The notes: generated from the letters alone by a model not told the origin. A DNA stretch of 64,000 nucleotides from Indibacter alkaliphilus LW1 (GCF_000295935.2 NZ_ALWO02000037.1:212259-276258), one strand, 5' to 3'; numbered from the stretch's first letter, positions 18,450 through 28,291 are shown. Made by a program: numbers and translations.

Positions 18450-18544
18450 TTTGAATTTAAACTATTCCAAAGTTGGTTAAAATTAAAACAAACTCAATTG
18501 CCAAAACTCAACTTTGGAATAGTTATCCTAACTAAACGATATTG
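18450..18544 (-). repeat. MITE-like element, copy C (truncated)
   Basis: About 95 bp matching copies A and B: inner arms CTATTCCAAAGTT (near 18472) and AACTTTGGAATAG (near 18511) and the right end CTAAACGATATTG. The left outer arm is missing where the element meets the start of the CHY gene, so this copy appears decayed or clipped. Confidence 0.6.
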
Positions 18545-18555
18545 AACCAATAGTT

Positions 18556-21312
18556 TTATTTCCTCAATTTATCCCAATTGATCAGGGCGTTCCAGACCAT
18601 TGGAGAATCATGATGGTTCAGGTAACGGTGAAGAGGATCAAATGTAAAGGCTACCACAGTTCCTTTCCCAAGTGGCAGGCTGAACACAGAACCATGACCT
18701 ACGATCTCCTGCTCATTTCTGACCATTCCCGCAATCACATAATCAGGATTTTTCTCGTTCTTCTCCCTTTTCTCTACTTTTTCTCTTTCAGGCATTCCCA
18801 TGATATGGCCATCGTATTCCACTTCGTCCTTCAATGGATCAAAACCATATTGAACCAACATCAAGTCCCTGTTGTATTTGTCAGTCTGCAATAGTGGCCC
18901 ATTTCCTCTGAATAACTGGAAACTTTCTCCAAAGCCGTACAATACCGGAGAATCAGATTTTCTGGCTTTGGCCCGGATAATAGAACCCGGGTGAAACAAT
19001 CCCGAAGTACTTACAGGTGACAGTTCGGAAGCGATGCCCAGCTCAGCCAAGATAGCGCTCATATTGTCAAAGCTTATAATGACCCCACCCTCTTCACCGA
19101 ATTTTCTCAAGTTATCCACTCCCATGAAGCCCGGACCACCGGTCATGTCATTGGTAGAGGCAGGAAATCCATGAGATGGGAATTCAGCTGTTTTGGTAAA
19201 TGGCATAGGACCGAATTTCTTATCGACCCCATTGACGAAATTCTTGGCATTCCCTCTGATCCTAGGCATGATGATCACATCAAATTTGGACTTCAGGCCA
19301 CCTGCTTTCAGGTCATCCTTGTCAATAGAAGTGTAAGGAATTCCCCTTTCCTCAAACGTGTACCTGGTCCAGCCTTCGTCCTGTGAATTATACCAAGTGT
19401 GGTAAACTGCCACTCTTGGGAGATTGACTGTTTTCAAATCATCAGAGGAAATATTGGCATTACTGGATTCTAAATCCAAACCGAAACCTGAAGCAATTTT
19501 CGAAGCCTGATCGGCATTGACTTTTTTCAAAATCAATGACCCTGCTCCGTAAGTCTGTCCTCCTATCTCAGTTTCTTTGGTAAGAATGGATATTTCGGCA
19601 TTTTTATTGTCCTTCTTCAAACTATACAAGGCAGGCAGAACAGTGTTCTGGGCATGATAAGGAAGAATATAGGTATTTCCAGATCCTGAAATCTTTCCTT
19701 CATAAACGGCATCTTCTGTCAACATTTTCAGGGAAGAAACATCAAAGTCCACTTCCTCCTTGGCTTCCACATTTACGCCATACAGGTATGGCAATGTCCA
19801 AGCAATGGCATCATAAGGCGGATATTTGGCCTCTTTTGGATAAGACTGTGGCGTCAAAAGAGACACCAGAAGATTTCTGTAAGGTTGCTCTGAAAGCACT
19901 ACATAATGGCTGTCGTTTTCATGAACTTCTATACCTTGAACCTTAAGCTGGTTGGCAAGATAGGCTACCATGGCCGGGTCTCTTTGCTCCTTGGCGATGG
20001 TAAAGGCTTTTGGTCCTTCTTTTTTTCCTTTTTCTATGCTGTTGTATCCTTTTTTATAAAAATTCCTCAACAAAAGTTGTCCATTGGTGGCCGCATAATA
20101 AAGGGAAGCGATGACACCCACTTGGGTATAGTTGATGTTATTTCTGAAAGACCAATACACCAGAGGTGTAGCCGGATCTGGTCTATACCATTCTTTGGAG
20201 GAGGCGAGGTCTCCGGCAAATTTGGCTGTGGAATAATCCCTCAAATAGGTATCTGCTCCTGCATTACCATAAGTTTCGTAAAAGCGGCCGTTGGAATTGT
20301 GGTTGTTTGCCACCCAAATTCCATATCCTGGCCACCATCCATCATAAAATGCCCAGGTAAATGCTCCAGGCATACCTTGTGCAGAAACTTCCGCCACATC
20401 ATGGTTGCCCATGACCTGCCATTCACTTTGGGTGATTGGATCTACAAACTCATTGTAAGGACCTGTTCCGGTAGAGATATAAAGCAAAGGCACAGACTCA
20501 TGCAAATCCAACATCACCGTGGGGTGAAATTCAAAGAAGCCTTTAAATATTGATTTGGTGATTTCCTGGGAGACCTGAAGACCGTCTCTATTATTGTCAT
20601 GGAACACATACTTAGCCCAGTAAGGCGTGGATCTTGGGAATCCATCGTCAAACTTTTCCCTGCCTTTGGTATATCGGAAATACCAATCCACTTGCTTGTC
20701 CCAGCCATCCGGCTCTGAAACAGGATTAATCACCGTGATGACATTTTCACGGATCGCATTGATATCATTGGCATCGGAAGTGACCAGCCTGTAGGCCAAT
20801 TCCATCAACATCTCGGGCGCACCCATTTCGGTGGCATGCATGCCGGCTGACACATAATAAACAGGCTTGCTGTCCATGATAATTTGCTCGGCCTGTTCCG
20901 GACTAGTTTTTCTGGCATCCGCCAGTTTGGCCAGTTGGTCTTTGTAATGGTCCAGCCGGTCCATAGACTCCTGATTACCGATGACGATCAGGTAAAAAGG
21001 CCTGTCTTCTTCCGTCCTGCCCATTTCCTGCATGTGTACCAATGGAGAGCTTTCAGCTAATTTTTGGTAATACCCATAAATCTCAGAAGTACGATGAACA
21101 ATTCCTTCTGTACCTATGATATGTCCAAAATGCTTCAAAGGTGAAGGAATGGAAGGATGATCTACAATATCCAGTAAGGACTTGGGTAAAAAGCGCTCAT
21201 CTGTAGTGAAATCTTTGATTTTTTGCACATAGGCTTCATCTACCTTTTGAGCCTTCAGCTCCAAGCTGAATAAGACCAAAAGGGCAAACAAAATTTTAAA
21301 GGTAGGCTTCAT
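18556..21312 (-). CDS. Secreted M14-family zinc carboxypeptidase
   Basis: A 918-residue protein with a signal peptide (about 1-21, ending LKA-QK). The peptidase domain carries the zinc motif HATEMG (His159, Glu162) after VYYVSAGM. The third ligand is probably the His of VMLDLHES near residue 272, and INPVSEPDGWD follows the fold's conserved Asn-Pro region. The C-terminal half includes a class I glutamine amidotransferase-like segment (VIISFDNMSAILAELG), as in other large Bacteroidota M14 proteins. It would remove C-terminal residues from peptides outside the cytoplasm. Length is typical of this long subfamily. Its stop lies just beside truncated repeat copy C. Confidence 0.87.
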   Translation of the reverse strand: MKPTFKILFALLVLFSLELKAQKVDEAYVQKIKDFTTDERFLPKSLLDIVDHPSIPSPLKHFGHIIGTEGIVHRTSEIYGYYQKLAESSPLVHMQEMGRTEEDRPFYLIVIGNQESMDRLDHYKDQLAKLADARKTSPEQAEQIIMDSKPVYYVSAGMHATEMGAPEMLMELAYRLVTSDANDINAIRENVITVINPVSEPDGWDKQVDWYFRYTKGREKFDDGFPRSTPYWAKYVFHDNNRDGLQVSQEITKSIFKGFFEFHPTVMLDLHESVPLLYISTGTGPYNEFVDPITQSEWQVMGNHDVAEVSAQGMPGAFTWAFYDGWWPGYGIWVANNHNSNGRFYETYGNAGADTYLRDYSTAKFAGDLASSKEWYRPDPATPLVYWSFRNNINYTQVGVIASLYYAATNGQLLLRNFYKKGYNSIEKGKKEGPKAFTIAKEQRDPAMVAYLANQLKVQGIEVHENDSHYVVLSEQPYRNLLVSLLTPQSYPKEAKYPPYDAIAWTLPYLYGVNVEAKEEVDFDVSSLKMLTEDAVYEGKISGSGNTYILPYHAQNTVLPALYSLKKDNKNAEISILTKETEIGGQTYGAGSLILKKVNADQASKIASGFGLDLESSNANISSDDLKTVNLPRVAVYHTWYNSQDEGWTRYTFEERGIPYTSIDKDDLKAGGLKSKFDVIIMPRIRGNAKNFVNGVDKKFGPMPFTKTAEFPSHGFPASTNDMTGGPGFMGVDNLRKFGEEGGVIISFDNMSAILAELGIASELSPVSTSGLFHPGSIIRAKARKSDSPVLYGFGESFQLFRGNGPLLQTDKYNRDLMLVQYGFDPLKDEVEYDGHIMGMPEREKVEKREKNEKNPDYVIAGMVRNEQEIVGHGSVFSLPLGKGTVVAFTFDPLHRYLNHHDSPMVWNALINWDKLRK

Positions 21313-21377
21313 ATCGATGGTTATATTATTTTCTTGAAGGGAAGCTACAAAAAAAGAACGTATAGATAAGGTGAAAT

Positions 21378-22529
21378 TTATTTGGATGGTCGATCCAATA
21401 CATCCATCAAAGCCTCAAGGTCCTCAAGAGTATTGAAAAGATGTAAGGAAAGCCTGATGGCCTCTCCTCTTACAGAAACATATATTTTACTTTTCTCTAA
21501 ATCCGCCAAAAGACTTTCCTTGTCCATGGTAGCGGGTAGATGAATCCCAAAAAGATGCCCGCTTCTGAAAGCCTCTTCCTCAAAATCATATCCTTTTTCT
21601 TTCAGGAAAGGGAAAAGAGGTTCCACCAGCTTTTTGGTGTAAGACTCAATATTATCCACTCCCCAATCGAGTATTTGTTCCAGGGCTTTGTTCAGCATAG
21701 GCAGAAGTATAAAGTTGCTGAATTCTCCCATATTGTACCTGCCGGCGCCTTTGGAGTACACCGGATCATACTTTGTAAGTGATGAAAATTCCTGTGAATT
21801 GGACCTGTTCATCCAGCTTTCTTCCAAAGGAATCCCATCATCAAACAGCTCCGAAAAGTACGCCAAACCTATGGAATATGGTCCCAACAGCCATTTGTAT
21901 CCTGCGCAGACCAGGGCATCCGGTTTCACTTTTTGTACATCAAATGGTATCGCTCCAACAGACTGGGTCCCATCCAGAATAAATACCACCTGATGCTCCC
22001 TGCATTTTTGGCCTATTTCTTCCAAGAGGTACTTTGTCCCATCTGTCCAGTGAACCGTTGACATCATCAATACAGCCGTTTGATCTGTAATGTTTTCCAT
22101 CAATTGTTCGTGCCAATCTCTACCTACCTCAGGACTTTGAGAAGGTCTCGGAATAGTTTTGAGCTGTTTGTTATGCTTTTCACACCAGCGGACTATGCTG
22201 AAGTATCCGCTTGGAAACTCTTCTCCTACTACCAAGGCTTCGTTGCCATTTCCCAGAGGCAGGTTATTGATCGCCGTCATCAGTCCATAGGAAGCTGAAG
22301 GCACGATGGCAATCCGCTCCGCAGAAGCATTGATGATTTTTGCGAAATTTTGCTTCAATACTCCAGCTTCTTCAAAAAAATGTTTCGGTTTGATCTGAGT
22401 TGGATTGTTTTTCTTCAGGACTGCTTCAATGCCCGCATGCTCCACAGTCTTGAGCTGTGGCCCCATATAAGCACAATTCAAGTAGTGGATATCCTTGGGA
22501 AGAGAGAAAAGGTGTTTTTGGTTTTTCAA
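21378..22529 (-). CDS. Class V aminotransferase (cysteine desulfurase / kynureninase-like)
   Basis: A 383-residue PLP enzyme. The start is TTG at 22527-22529; no in-frame ATG lies between the upstream stop (22548-22550) and the conserved LFSLPKDIHYLNCAYMGP block, so a TTG start is likely. The cofactor-binding region shows FILDGTQSVGAIPFDV and the PLP lysine in CAGYKWLLGP (K212). The residue patterns fit small-molecule aminotransferases of the SufS-like fold, but no Cys-containing mobile loop for desulfuration is evident. Cytoplasmic. Substrate unknown. Two related palindromic motifs 123-182 bp upstream may be operators. It lies 65 bp upstream of the M14 gene in the same direction. Confidence 0.85.
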   Translation of the reverse strand: MKNQKHLFSLPKDIHYLNCAYMGPQLKTVEHAGIEAVLKKNNPTQIKPKHFFEEAGVLKQNFAKIINASAERIAIVPSASYGLMTAINNLPLGNGNEALVVGEEFPSGYFSIVRWCEKHNKQLKTIPRPSQSPEVGRDWHEQLMENITDQTAVLMMSTVHWTDGTKYLLEEIGQKCREHQVVFILDGTQSVGAIPFDVQKVKPDALVCAGYKWLLGPYSIGLAYFSELFDDGIPLEESWMNRSNSQEFSSLTKYDPVYSKGAGRYNMGEFSNFILLPMLNKALEQILDWGVDNIESYTKKLVEPLFPFLKEKGYDFEEEAFRSGHLFGIHLPATMDKESLLADLEKSKIYVSVRGEAIRLSLHLFNTLEDLEALMDVLDRPSK

Positions 22530-22651
22530 TTGGTATTGGGTTGATCTTTATTCACATGCAAACTACTGCTTGTAGATCTATCGACAAATTATAATTTGAT
22601 CTAACTAAAGAAAAAATTCAAAAATTAGCTCCTCAATAATTAATGTACATA

Positions 22652-22711
22652 ATTTCTATTATGATCGAAATCATTCACCAAATGAATTTACATTTCAATT
22701 GTAATCGAAAT
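22652..22711. promoter_or_regulatory. Pair of 20-bp imperfect palindromes, candidate operators
   Basis: Two motifs (22652-22671 and 22692-22711) share 17 of 20 bases. Each has ATTTC at the left and GAAAT at the right, with 16 of 20 symmetric positions, and they are exactly 40 bp apart, close to four helical turns. They lie in the AT-rich gap upstream of the TTG-started aminotransferase gene. The regulator is unknown. Confidence 0.4.
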
Positions 22712-22784
22712 TTATATTATTGCCAAAAAAAAGGAAATGACATTGATTATTATAAATTTTGCCCGAATATAAAACCTGCCAGGA

Positions 22785-23996
22785 TTAATACAATGATTTG
22801 AATGTTGAAAATCTCTTTTCTGCAAAATCCAGAAAACGCTTCCAATCGTAAATACTCAGGTCATGTTCTCCCTCACGGAGATGGTATCCTATATTTTCCA
22901 AATGAAGAGTATTGACTTCGGTATTGAAGGTATCAGGTAATTCCTGTGACGCTTGATAAATTTCATCATACACCCTTGAAGCAAAAAGCAGAGAAAGGTA
23001 TTCTCCTTTGGGATCAGCCCATTGGTCATCTTTGGAAGAGGCGACATAAAGTCCCCTCGGCGCGATCAGCGACAAAAGCATGTGTTGGTCCAATGGCAAA
23101 GATTCCTCGTTTCCATTGTACTTTTTGAAATTATCGGTAAACCAAAACGGGAAAGTGGTATTGATCCTTTCTATGGTTTCTCCATACTTCCTTTTGGATA
23201 GTGCAGCACCCCCACAACCAGACTCATTGGAGACGGTTATAGACCAACGGTTATCATTGGCACCTGCCCACAAAGCAGCCTTACCACCTCTTGAATGCCC
23301 TACAAGCATGGATTTTTTAGTATCAAATTCACTTTTGCTTTCAAAATAATCCATGGCCCTCATGGCTCCCCAAGCCCATGCCCCCAAACCCCGCATGCCA
23401 TCTGACCTTTGGAGTTGTTCCGGATAAAGCTTCTCCAAGACTCCTTGACTAAACCTCCCCTTATGATCAGGGGAGACATCTTCCACATCAAACACTGCAG
23501 CTACCATTCCTTTGCCGATGATTGCTTTTAGAGGAAAAAAACTGTCGGTAGTATCTGACAACAAATCCAAAACATTTCTATGACTGATCAACAAAACGAC
23601 AGGTAGCGGTTCGGTAAAATCCTTAGGAAAAAACAAGTGCAGGTTCATTGTATTTTGGTTTCCAGACCTTTCCACCTTGATTGCCACCGTTTTCATTTTG
23701 GAAAAATCACTGTAAGGATGCTCCGTAACTGGTTTCTCCTCAAAGCCTATTTGGTCAAAATTCTGAGGCAAATCTCCATAGACTTCATTTGCAAATTGCC
23801 TGAGTATTTCTGCTCTCCTAAGCTTTTCCCAGGATTGTACATCTTTGATAAGCATCCCGTTCTTGCTGATAAACAGATCCGGAATGCTCAACGCCGGCAC
23901 TTTACTTTCGTCATAATTGGGTTCTTTTTGGGCCATAGCAATAGGGATGTTAAGAATGAATATCCATAGGCAAATGTTGGAGATTTTCAATAGCAT
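22785..23996 (-). CDS. CE15-like glucuronoyl esterase
   Basis: A 403-residue secreted alpha/beta hydrolase with signal peptide (about 1-22, ending IAMA-QK). The nucleophile elbow is VGHSRGGKAALWAGA (Ser235), followed by SNESGCGGAALSKRKYGE and the LPLDQHMLLSLIAPRGLYVAS block. The catalytic His is expected in REGEHDLSIYDW near the end. These features define bacterial carbohydrate esterase family 15, which cleaves ester bonds between lignin alcohols and 4-O-methyl-glucuronic acid of xylan. Activity on algal or other uronates is possible. It starts 10 bp after the sulfatase stop, so the two are probably one transcript. Confidence 0.85.
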   Translation of the reverse strand: MLLKISNICLWIFILNIPIAMAQKEPNYDESKVPALSIPDLFISKNGMLIKDVQSWEKLRRAEILRQFANEVYGDLPQNFDQIGFEEKPVTEHPYSDFSKMKTVAIKVERSGNQNTMNLHLFFPKDFTEPLPVVLLISHRNVLDLLSDTTDSFFPLKAIIGKGMVAAVFDVEDVSPDHKGRFSQGVLEKLYPEQLQRSDGMRGLGAWAWGAMRAMDYFESKSEFDTKKSMLVGHSRGGKAALWAGANDNRWSITVSNESGCGGAALSKRKYGETIERINTTFPFWFTDNFKKYNGNEESLPLDQHMLLSLIAPRGLYVASSKDDQWADPKGEYLSLLFASRVYDEIYQASQELPDTFNTEVNTLHLENIGYHLREGEHDLSIYDWKRFLDFAEKRFSTFKSLY

Positions 23997-24006
23997 GGAT
24001 TTGGAT

Positions 24007-25692
24007 TTATTTAAGTGAGGTATTTTTCTTCAAAATCTCCTGCAATTGTGATTCTTTGAATCCCTGCGCTCCTTTTATTTCAAATTGCCTGAGGTATTCT
24101 TCCAACAAGCGCTGACTGATTTCAGAGGAATCCCCGTATTTTTCTCTAACGGCATCAAGTTCCCCATGCAGCTTTTCTCTTATTCCAGCATAATCTGGGT
24201 CCTCGTATACATTTTTGAGCTCATTTGGATCATTGATTCTGTCATATAACTCCCATTCATCCACATCAAAATAAAAATGGATCAATTTGTATTCCTTGGT
24301 GACAATGGCATAATGCCGCTTGACCATATGAATAGAAGGGTATTCATAGTAATGGTAATAAACGGCATCCCGGGTCCATTGGTCCGACTCCCCTGTCAAA
24401 AGCGGAATCAAACTCTCACCCTGCATGTCTGAAGGGGCTTCAATGCCTGCAGCTTCCAAAAATGTCTGGGCGAAATCGAGGTTTTGCACCATTTCATCTG
24501 ATTTGCTCCCTGCCTGAACCTTTCCTGGCCAAGCCACCAACAAGGGAGTTTTGAAGGATTCATCATACACAAATCTTTTATCGAACCAACCATGTTCTCC
24601 CAAATAAAATCCCTGGTCGGAAGTATAGACAATGATGGTATTTTCCATCAATCCATTGGCTTCTAAATAATCCAGGACTCTTCCCACATTTTCATCCACA
24701 GAGGCAATGGTGCCCAGGTAATCCTGCAAGTAGCGTTGGTACCTCCATTTCATTTTTTCCTCTTCGGTCATCTTGGGATAGGCGGCTTTGAAGGCCTCGT
24801 TTACAGGACCATATACCTCATCCCAATTGGCCCTTTGTGTTTCATTCATTCGCCCAACTTCCCTTTGGAAGGCTCCCTTGTCCCAGCCAGAGGCGTCAGG
24901 AATACCCAATTCATCCATCACTTTCGGATACACCTTGGAATCCCCTGCCCAGTTCATGTGATGAAGCAAATTCATCTCCGCCTCTTTGGCAGCAGTACCA
25001 CGACCTACATAATCATCAAAAAGTGTCACAGGCTCAGGATATTCTTTCTGGGTAAATTCTGCGATGTGCCTTTCAGCAGGCAGCCATTCCCTATGTGGCG
25101 CCTTATGCAGGTACATCAACATAAATGGTTCTTCTTCTTTCCTTTCATTCTGTAACCAATCCAATGTCATGTCAGTGATGATATCCGTCACATAACCTTC
25201 AACTTTTATATTTCCTTCATTTTTGGTGATGAAATCAGGGTTGTAATAAGACCCTTGTCCAGGGAGAATTTTGAACTGATCAAAACCCTTAGGGTTATTT
25301 CCAAAATGCAGCTTTCCAAACATGGCAGTCTGATAGCCAGCCTCCTGAAAAAGCTGAGGAAAGGTGACATTGGTCGTGTCAAATGGAAAATGGTTGTCTG
25401 TTTTCCCATTGAGGTGGGAATGTTTCCCGGTCAGAATGGTCGCTCTAGAAGGAGCACATATGGAATTGGTTACAGAAGCATTGGTAAACAACATACCCAT
25501 TTTCGCAATCCTGTCGATATTTGGAGTCTGTATCAAACGCTCATCGTAAGCAGAAATGGCCTGATAAGCATGGTCATCAGACATAATAAAAATGATATTG
25601 GGTCGCTTTTTTTCTTCTTCCTTTTGTTCACAGGAAAAGTTTAACATGATCAAAGCAAAATAAAAAGGGAGAATAAAGGCGACATTACGCAT
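24007..25692 (-). CDS. Lipoprotein S1-family sulfatase
   Basis: A 561-residue type I sulfatase. The N-terminus is a lipoprotein signal (LIMLNFSC, Cys21). The metal-binding start PNIIFIMSDDHAYQAISAYD is followed by SICAPSRATILTG. Cys79 in CAPSR is the residue converted to formylglycine; the maturase (anSME type) is not in the window. Later residues include GYQTAMFGKLHFG, KAPHREW and TSDQGFYLGEHGWFDKR, typical of iduronate/GlcNAc-6-type sulfatases. It would desulfate algal or host polysaccharides at the cell surface or in the periplasm. First gene of a two-gene unit with the CE15 esterase. Confidence 0.92.
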   Translation of the reverse strand: MRNVAFILPFYFALIMLNFSCEQKEEEKKRPNIIFIMSDDHAYQAISAYDERLIQTPNIDRIAKMGMLFTNASVTNSICAPSRATILTGKHSHLNGKTDNHFPFDTTNVTFPQLFQEAGYQTAMFGKLHFGNNPKGFDQFKILPGQGSYYNPDFITKNEGNIKVEGYVTDIITDMTLDWLQNERKEEEPFMLMYLHKAPHREWLPAERHIAEFTQKEYPEPVTLFDDYVGRGTAAKEAEMNLLHHMNWAGDSKVYPKVMDELGIPDASGWDKGAFQREVGRMNETQRANWDEVYGPVNEAFKAAYPKMTEEEKMKWRYQRYLQDYLGTIASVDENVGRVLDYLEANGLMENTIIVYTSDQGFYLGEHGWFDKRFVYDESFKTPLLVAWPGKVQAGSKSDEMVQNLDFAQTFLEAAGIEAPSDMQGESLIPLLTGESDQWTRDAVYYHYYEYPSIHMVKRHYAIVTKEYKLIHFYFDVDEWELYDRINDPNELKNVYEDPDYAGIREKLHGELDAVREKYGDSSEISQRLLEEYLRQFEIKGAQGFKESQLQEILKKNTSLK

Positions 25693-25977
25693 GCTATGGA
25701 AGGTTTTTAGTGATTATTGAGAAGAGAATTTTTTTCCTAGAGTCACCCCTTTATTATTGGATTTTTAAAAGGATATTCTATAATCCCAATTTAAGGTTCA
25801 ATTCCCCTTATTCAAATTTTATTTTGCTCAATGGTAGTAAAAGCCAAATATACTATTCCACAACAATACGAATGGATCTATTCTGGAAAGAAATAAACAT
25901 CTAAAGTTTTGGCTTGGCAAAGCTAATTTACTTGCTAAGATTGCCTAAAGACTATTATGGCCATTTTATGGAATGAA

Positions 25978-27567
25978 TCACAGATCAGTCACTTTCAATT
26001 CCTGAAAGAAAAAGTTGTTTTCATCAACTGCTTGACCATCCTCTTTCACATACCTTATTTGTTGCCTTCCTGTCAATAGAAATGACCCATTATTTAATGC
26101 TTTGACCTCTAAGTCAGAGTTTCTTAAACTCAATACTTTATCACCTTTCTGAGGATTCAGGATTTTGACTTCTTGGTTAATTTCCTGAAAATCACCTTCT
26201 GAAATTAACGAATAGAAAAGCTTTCCTTCAAATTCATATATAAAATGATCCTTGTTACCTGAGAATATCTGGCCATAAGAGAGCGGGACAAAAGTAGACT
26301 TTTTGGGCAGGGGAACGGCATAATCCCATAACACATTTCCATTGTTGTCAAACTGTACCACATGAGAAGAAATAAAAGAAAAATAAATTTTCGGATCCCC
26401 AAGTTCCACTTTCACAGTACGGCCTGTATCCGTATCTATAAAACTGTCATCCATTCCTCCCTTCCTTCCGATGGAAAGATTTTTCATGGGATTAAGACGG
26501 TAGTAGTTGCGGTCATATACACCGTCTTTGATATAAAATGAATTGCCCACAGGCAAGAAATGATCTGAATACAAAAGATAGCCGTGATCATTTTTTATGA
26601 TTTCCCTTGCAGCCAAAGCTCCTTTCAAAGAAGGGTTCCTGGACTTTTCCCAGCTTTTACGGCTCTTTTCACCTCCATCTTTTTCAAAAGCAAAGAATCC
26701 GTCCAGGTCATTGATCTCCACAATATTGTTAAAGGGGTCACTCCCATCGGCAAGGTATCCTCCATAAAAACCATTATAGCCAACTTTATTCGTCATCCCA
26801 ACAGTTCCTGCAATAAATTTCAAAGGACCTTCATTAGAAATGATCATGTCAATGTTCTCTCTGTTTTTGGATTCGTTTTCAAACAAGTGGTTTCGGAGCA
26901 ATACACCTTCCTTGTTGATCGAGGACATGAGAAAAGATTTGCTTCTGTCTTTCGTCCTGAAATTGATCAACAGGTTAAAAACCCCTGTCAATTCATCTCC
27001 AAAAACTTCCTGAACAACCATCCCAGGTTGAAAAACATCCTCTACCGTATAAACCTTCCCGGTAGCCATTTCTTTGACCTGGGCAATAAGCCTATTTTGA
27101 ACATAGGACAACAGAAGAATTCTGTCATCTAAAATTTCAAAATCAGAGATTGGACTTTCTACTGTATTCTTAAGGTCAATTTCTTTTGATTCTTTGGTTT
27201 TCAGATCTAAGATCAACAGGTATCTCTCATTCAAATACCTCTCGGTATTTTCACATAAAAAATACACTGTATCCCCAAATACTTTTATTCTTTTGAGGAC
27301 ATGACTCCATTTGAGAGGAATGTCTACCACCTTTTCATCCCCAAATGACATATTCGCCGTGAATATCTTCAACTTCATCTCCTTATCCGCCATTCCTTTA
27401 TTGACCTGATATGCAAAAAAGTAATCCTCAGAAACGTCTAACCACACTGGCTGGATGGAAAATTCGCCGCTTACCTCAAGTCGTTCGCCAAAGCTGACTT
27501 GCCCAAAGGAGTATGTGCAGAATACACTTAAAAAAGATGCCAGGAAAAATTTATACAGTAATTTCAT
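25978..27567 (-). CDS. Secreted hypothetical protein, probable beta-propeller
   Basis: A 529-residue protein with a signal peptide (MKLLYKFFLASFLSVFCTYS, ending FGQ). The mature part is rich in short strands with turn motifs repeated every 40-50 residues (FGDTVYFLCEN, LLILDLKTKESKEI, DFEILDDRILLLSY, NNGSFLLTGRQQIRY), suggesting a WD/NHL-like propeller. No family motif was recognised. Single gene; the 25693-25977 gap before the sulfatase holds no clear signal. The duplicated terminator hairpin at 27599-27640 lies just upstream and belongs to the gene before it. Confidence 0.6.
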   Translation of the reverse strand: MKLLYKFFLASFLSVFCTYSFGQVSFGERLEVSGEFSIQPVWLDVSEDYFFAYQVNKGMADKEMKLKIFTANMSFGDEKVVDIPLKWSHVLKRIKVFGDTVYFLCENTERYLNERYLLILDLKTKESKEIDLKNTVESPISDFEILDDRILLLSYVQNRLIAQVKEMATGKVYTVEDVFQPGMVVQEVFGDELTGVFNLLINFRTKDRSKSFLMSSINKEGVLLRNHLFENESKNRENIDMIISNEGPLKFIAGTVGMTNKVGYNGFYGGYLADGSDPFNNIVEINDLDGFFAFEKDGGEKSRKSWEKSRNPSLKGALAAREIIKNDHGYLLYSDHFLPVGNSFYIKDGVYDRNYYRLNPMKNLSIGRKGGMDDSFIDTDTGRTVKVELGDPKIYFSFISSHVVQFDNNGNVLWDYAVPLPKKSTFVPLSYGQIFSGNKDHFIYEFEGKLFYSLISEGDFQEINQEVKILNPQKGDKVLSLRNSDLEVKALNNGSFLLTGRQQIRYVKEDGQAVDENNFFFQELKVTDL

Positions 27568-27598
27568 AACTAAATATAAATTATTCCAGCGAATAAAA

Positions 27599-27640
27599 AA
27601 AACCTGCTCAAATCTTGGATCTAAGGAGGTTTAAATGAAA
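27599..27640 (-). terminator. Rho-independent terminator, copy 1 of a duplicated hairpin
   Basis: Read on the minus strand: stem AAACCTCCT / AGCAGGTTT (one mismatch) with loop TAGATCCAAGATTTG, then a run of eight T. It is nearly identical to 29065-29103, including the loop. It ends the transcript of the first 200-residue paralogue. Confidence 0.7.
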
Positions 27641-27712
27641 ACACAAATTTCTATTGATTAATGTTAAGTATACGGACATACTTAAACCCATTAAGCTAAC
27701 TCTTTCTCATTT

Positions 27713-28291
27713 TTAAAGAAAAAAAATGTTATTGGTAAAAATTGCTGTAAAAAGATCCAATTCCTTTTCAAAGTGATCAAGGTGAATATTCTTAACAGGT
27801 ATTGATGCATAAGCATTATCAAATTTGGAATACTGCGGAAAAAATTCTCCTACTTCATGGAATAACTTTCTTGCGAAAATCTCTCCCTCTTCATCATAAG
27901 GGTAATAGCTATACCAACCTTTTCCGGTACCATCCTCTAAAGGAACTAGTGCCCGCTTTTCATAATCGGCAAAATACAAGCCATAAAGCCCGAGCATACT
28001 TACCAAAAGTACTACTCCCCGACAACCCGGAGCATCCATCCTCACTTTCACACTCAGTATATGATTTCCATGCTGAAAAGAAGAGTCCCGAACTTCATAT
28101 ACCTCTTCAAAGGCTCTGATTTTTTCGGCAAACTTCTCCCATTTTGGTAAATAACTGCTTCGCATTTTACCCAGTTTTGAATATTGCTTCTCCATAGCAG
28201 GAATTAAGGGAGAATTCCAATCCCAGGGATCCATGGTAAAATCCTTTAATAAATTTAAATATGCTTCTGGTTTATTGACAATGGGTTCCAT
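27713..28291 (-). CDS. Hypothetical cytosolic protein, tandem paralogue 1
   Basis: A 192-residue protein from the ATG 28289-28291 (MEPIVNKPEAYLNLLKDF); a TTG eight codons upstream aligns with the ATG of paralogue 2 and is an alternative (200 residues). No signal or membrane segment. Notable blocks are DPWDWNSPLIPAM, APGCRGVVLLVSMLGLYGLY and KGWYSYYPYDEEGEIFARK. It is about 65 percent identical to the next gene overall, but the first ~85 bp of coding DNA are almost identical, including silent positions. No family recognised. Pairs of small paralogues with shared N-termini occur among immunity-type and contact-dependent systems, but nothing here proves that. Confidence 0.6.
   Translation of the reverse strand: MEPIVNKPEAYLNLLKDFTMDPWDWNSPLIPAMEKQYSKLGKMRSSYLPKWEKFAEKIRAFEEVYEVRDSSFQHGNHILSVKVRMDAPGCRGVVLLVSMLGLYGLYFADYEKRALVPLEDGTGKGWYSYYPYDEEGEIFARKLFHEVGEFFPQYSKFDNAYASIPVKNIHLDHFEKELDLFTAIFTNNIFFL

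Noticed and set aside
19906-20553. 215-codon plus-strand frame inside the M14 peptidase
   Set aside because: Antisense to a gene with clear family motifs; the frame is a by-product of codon usage.
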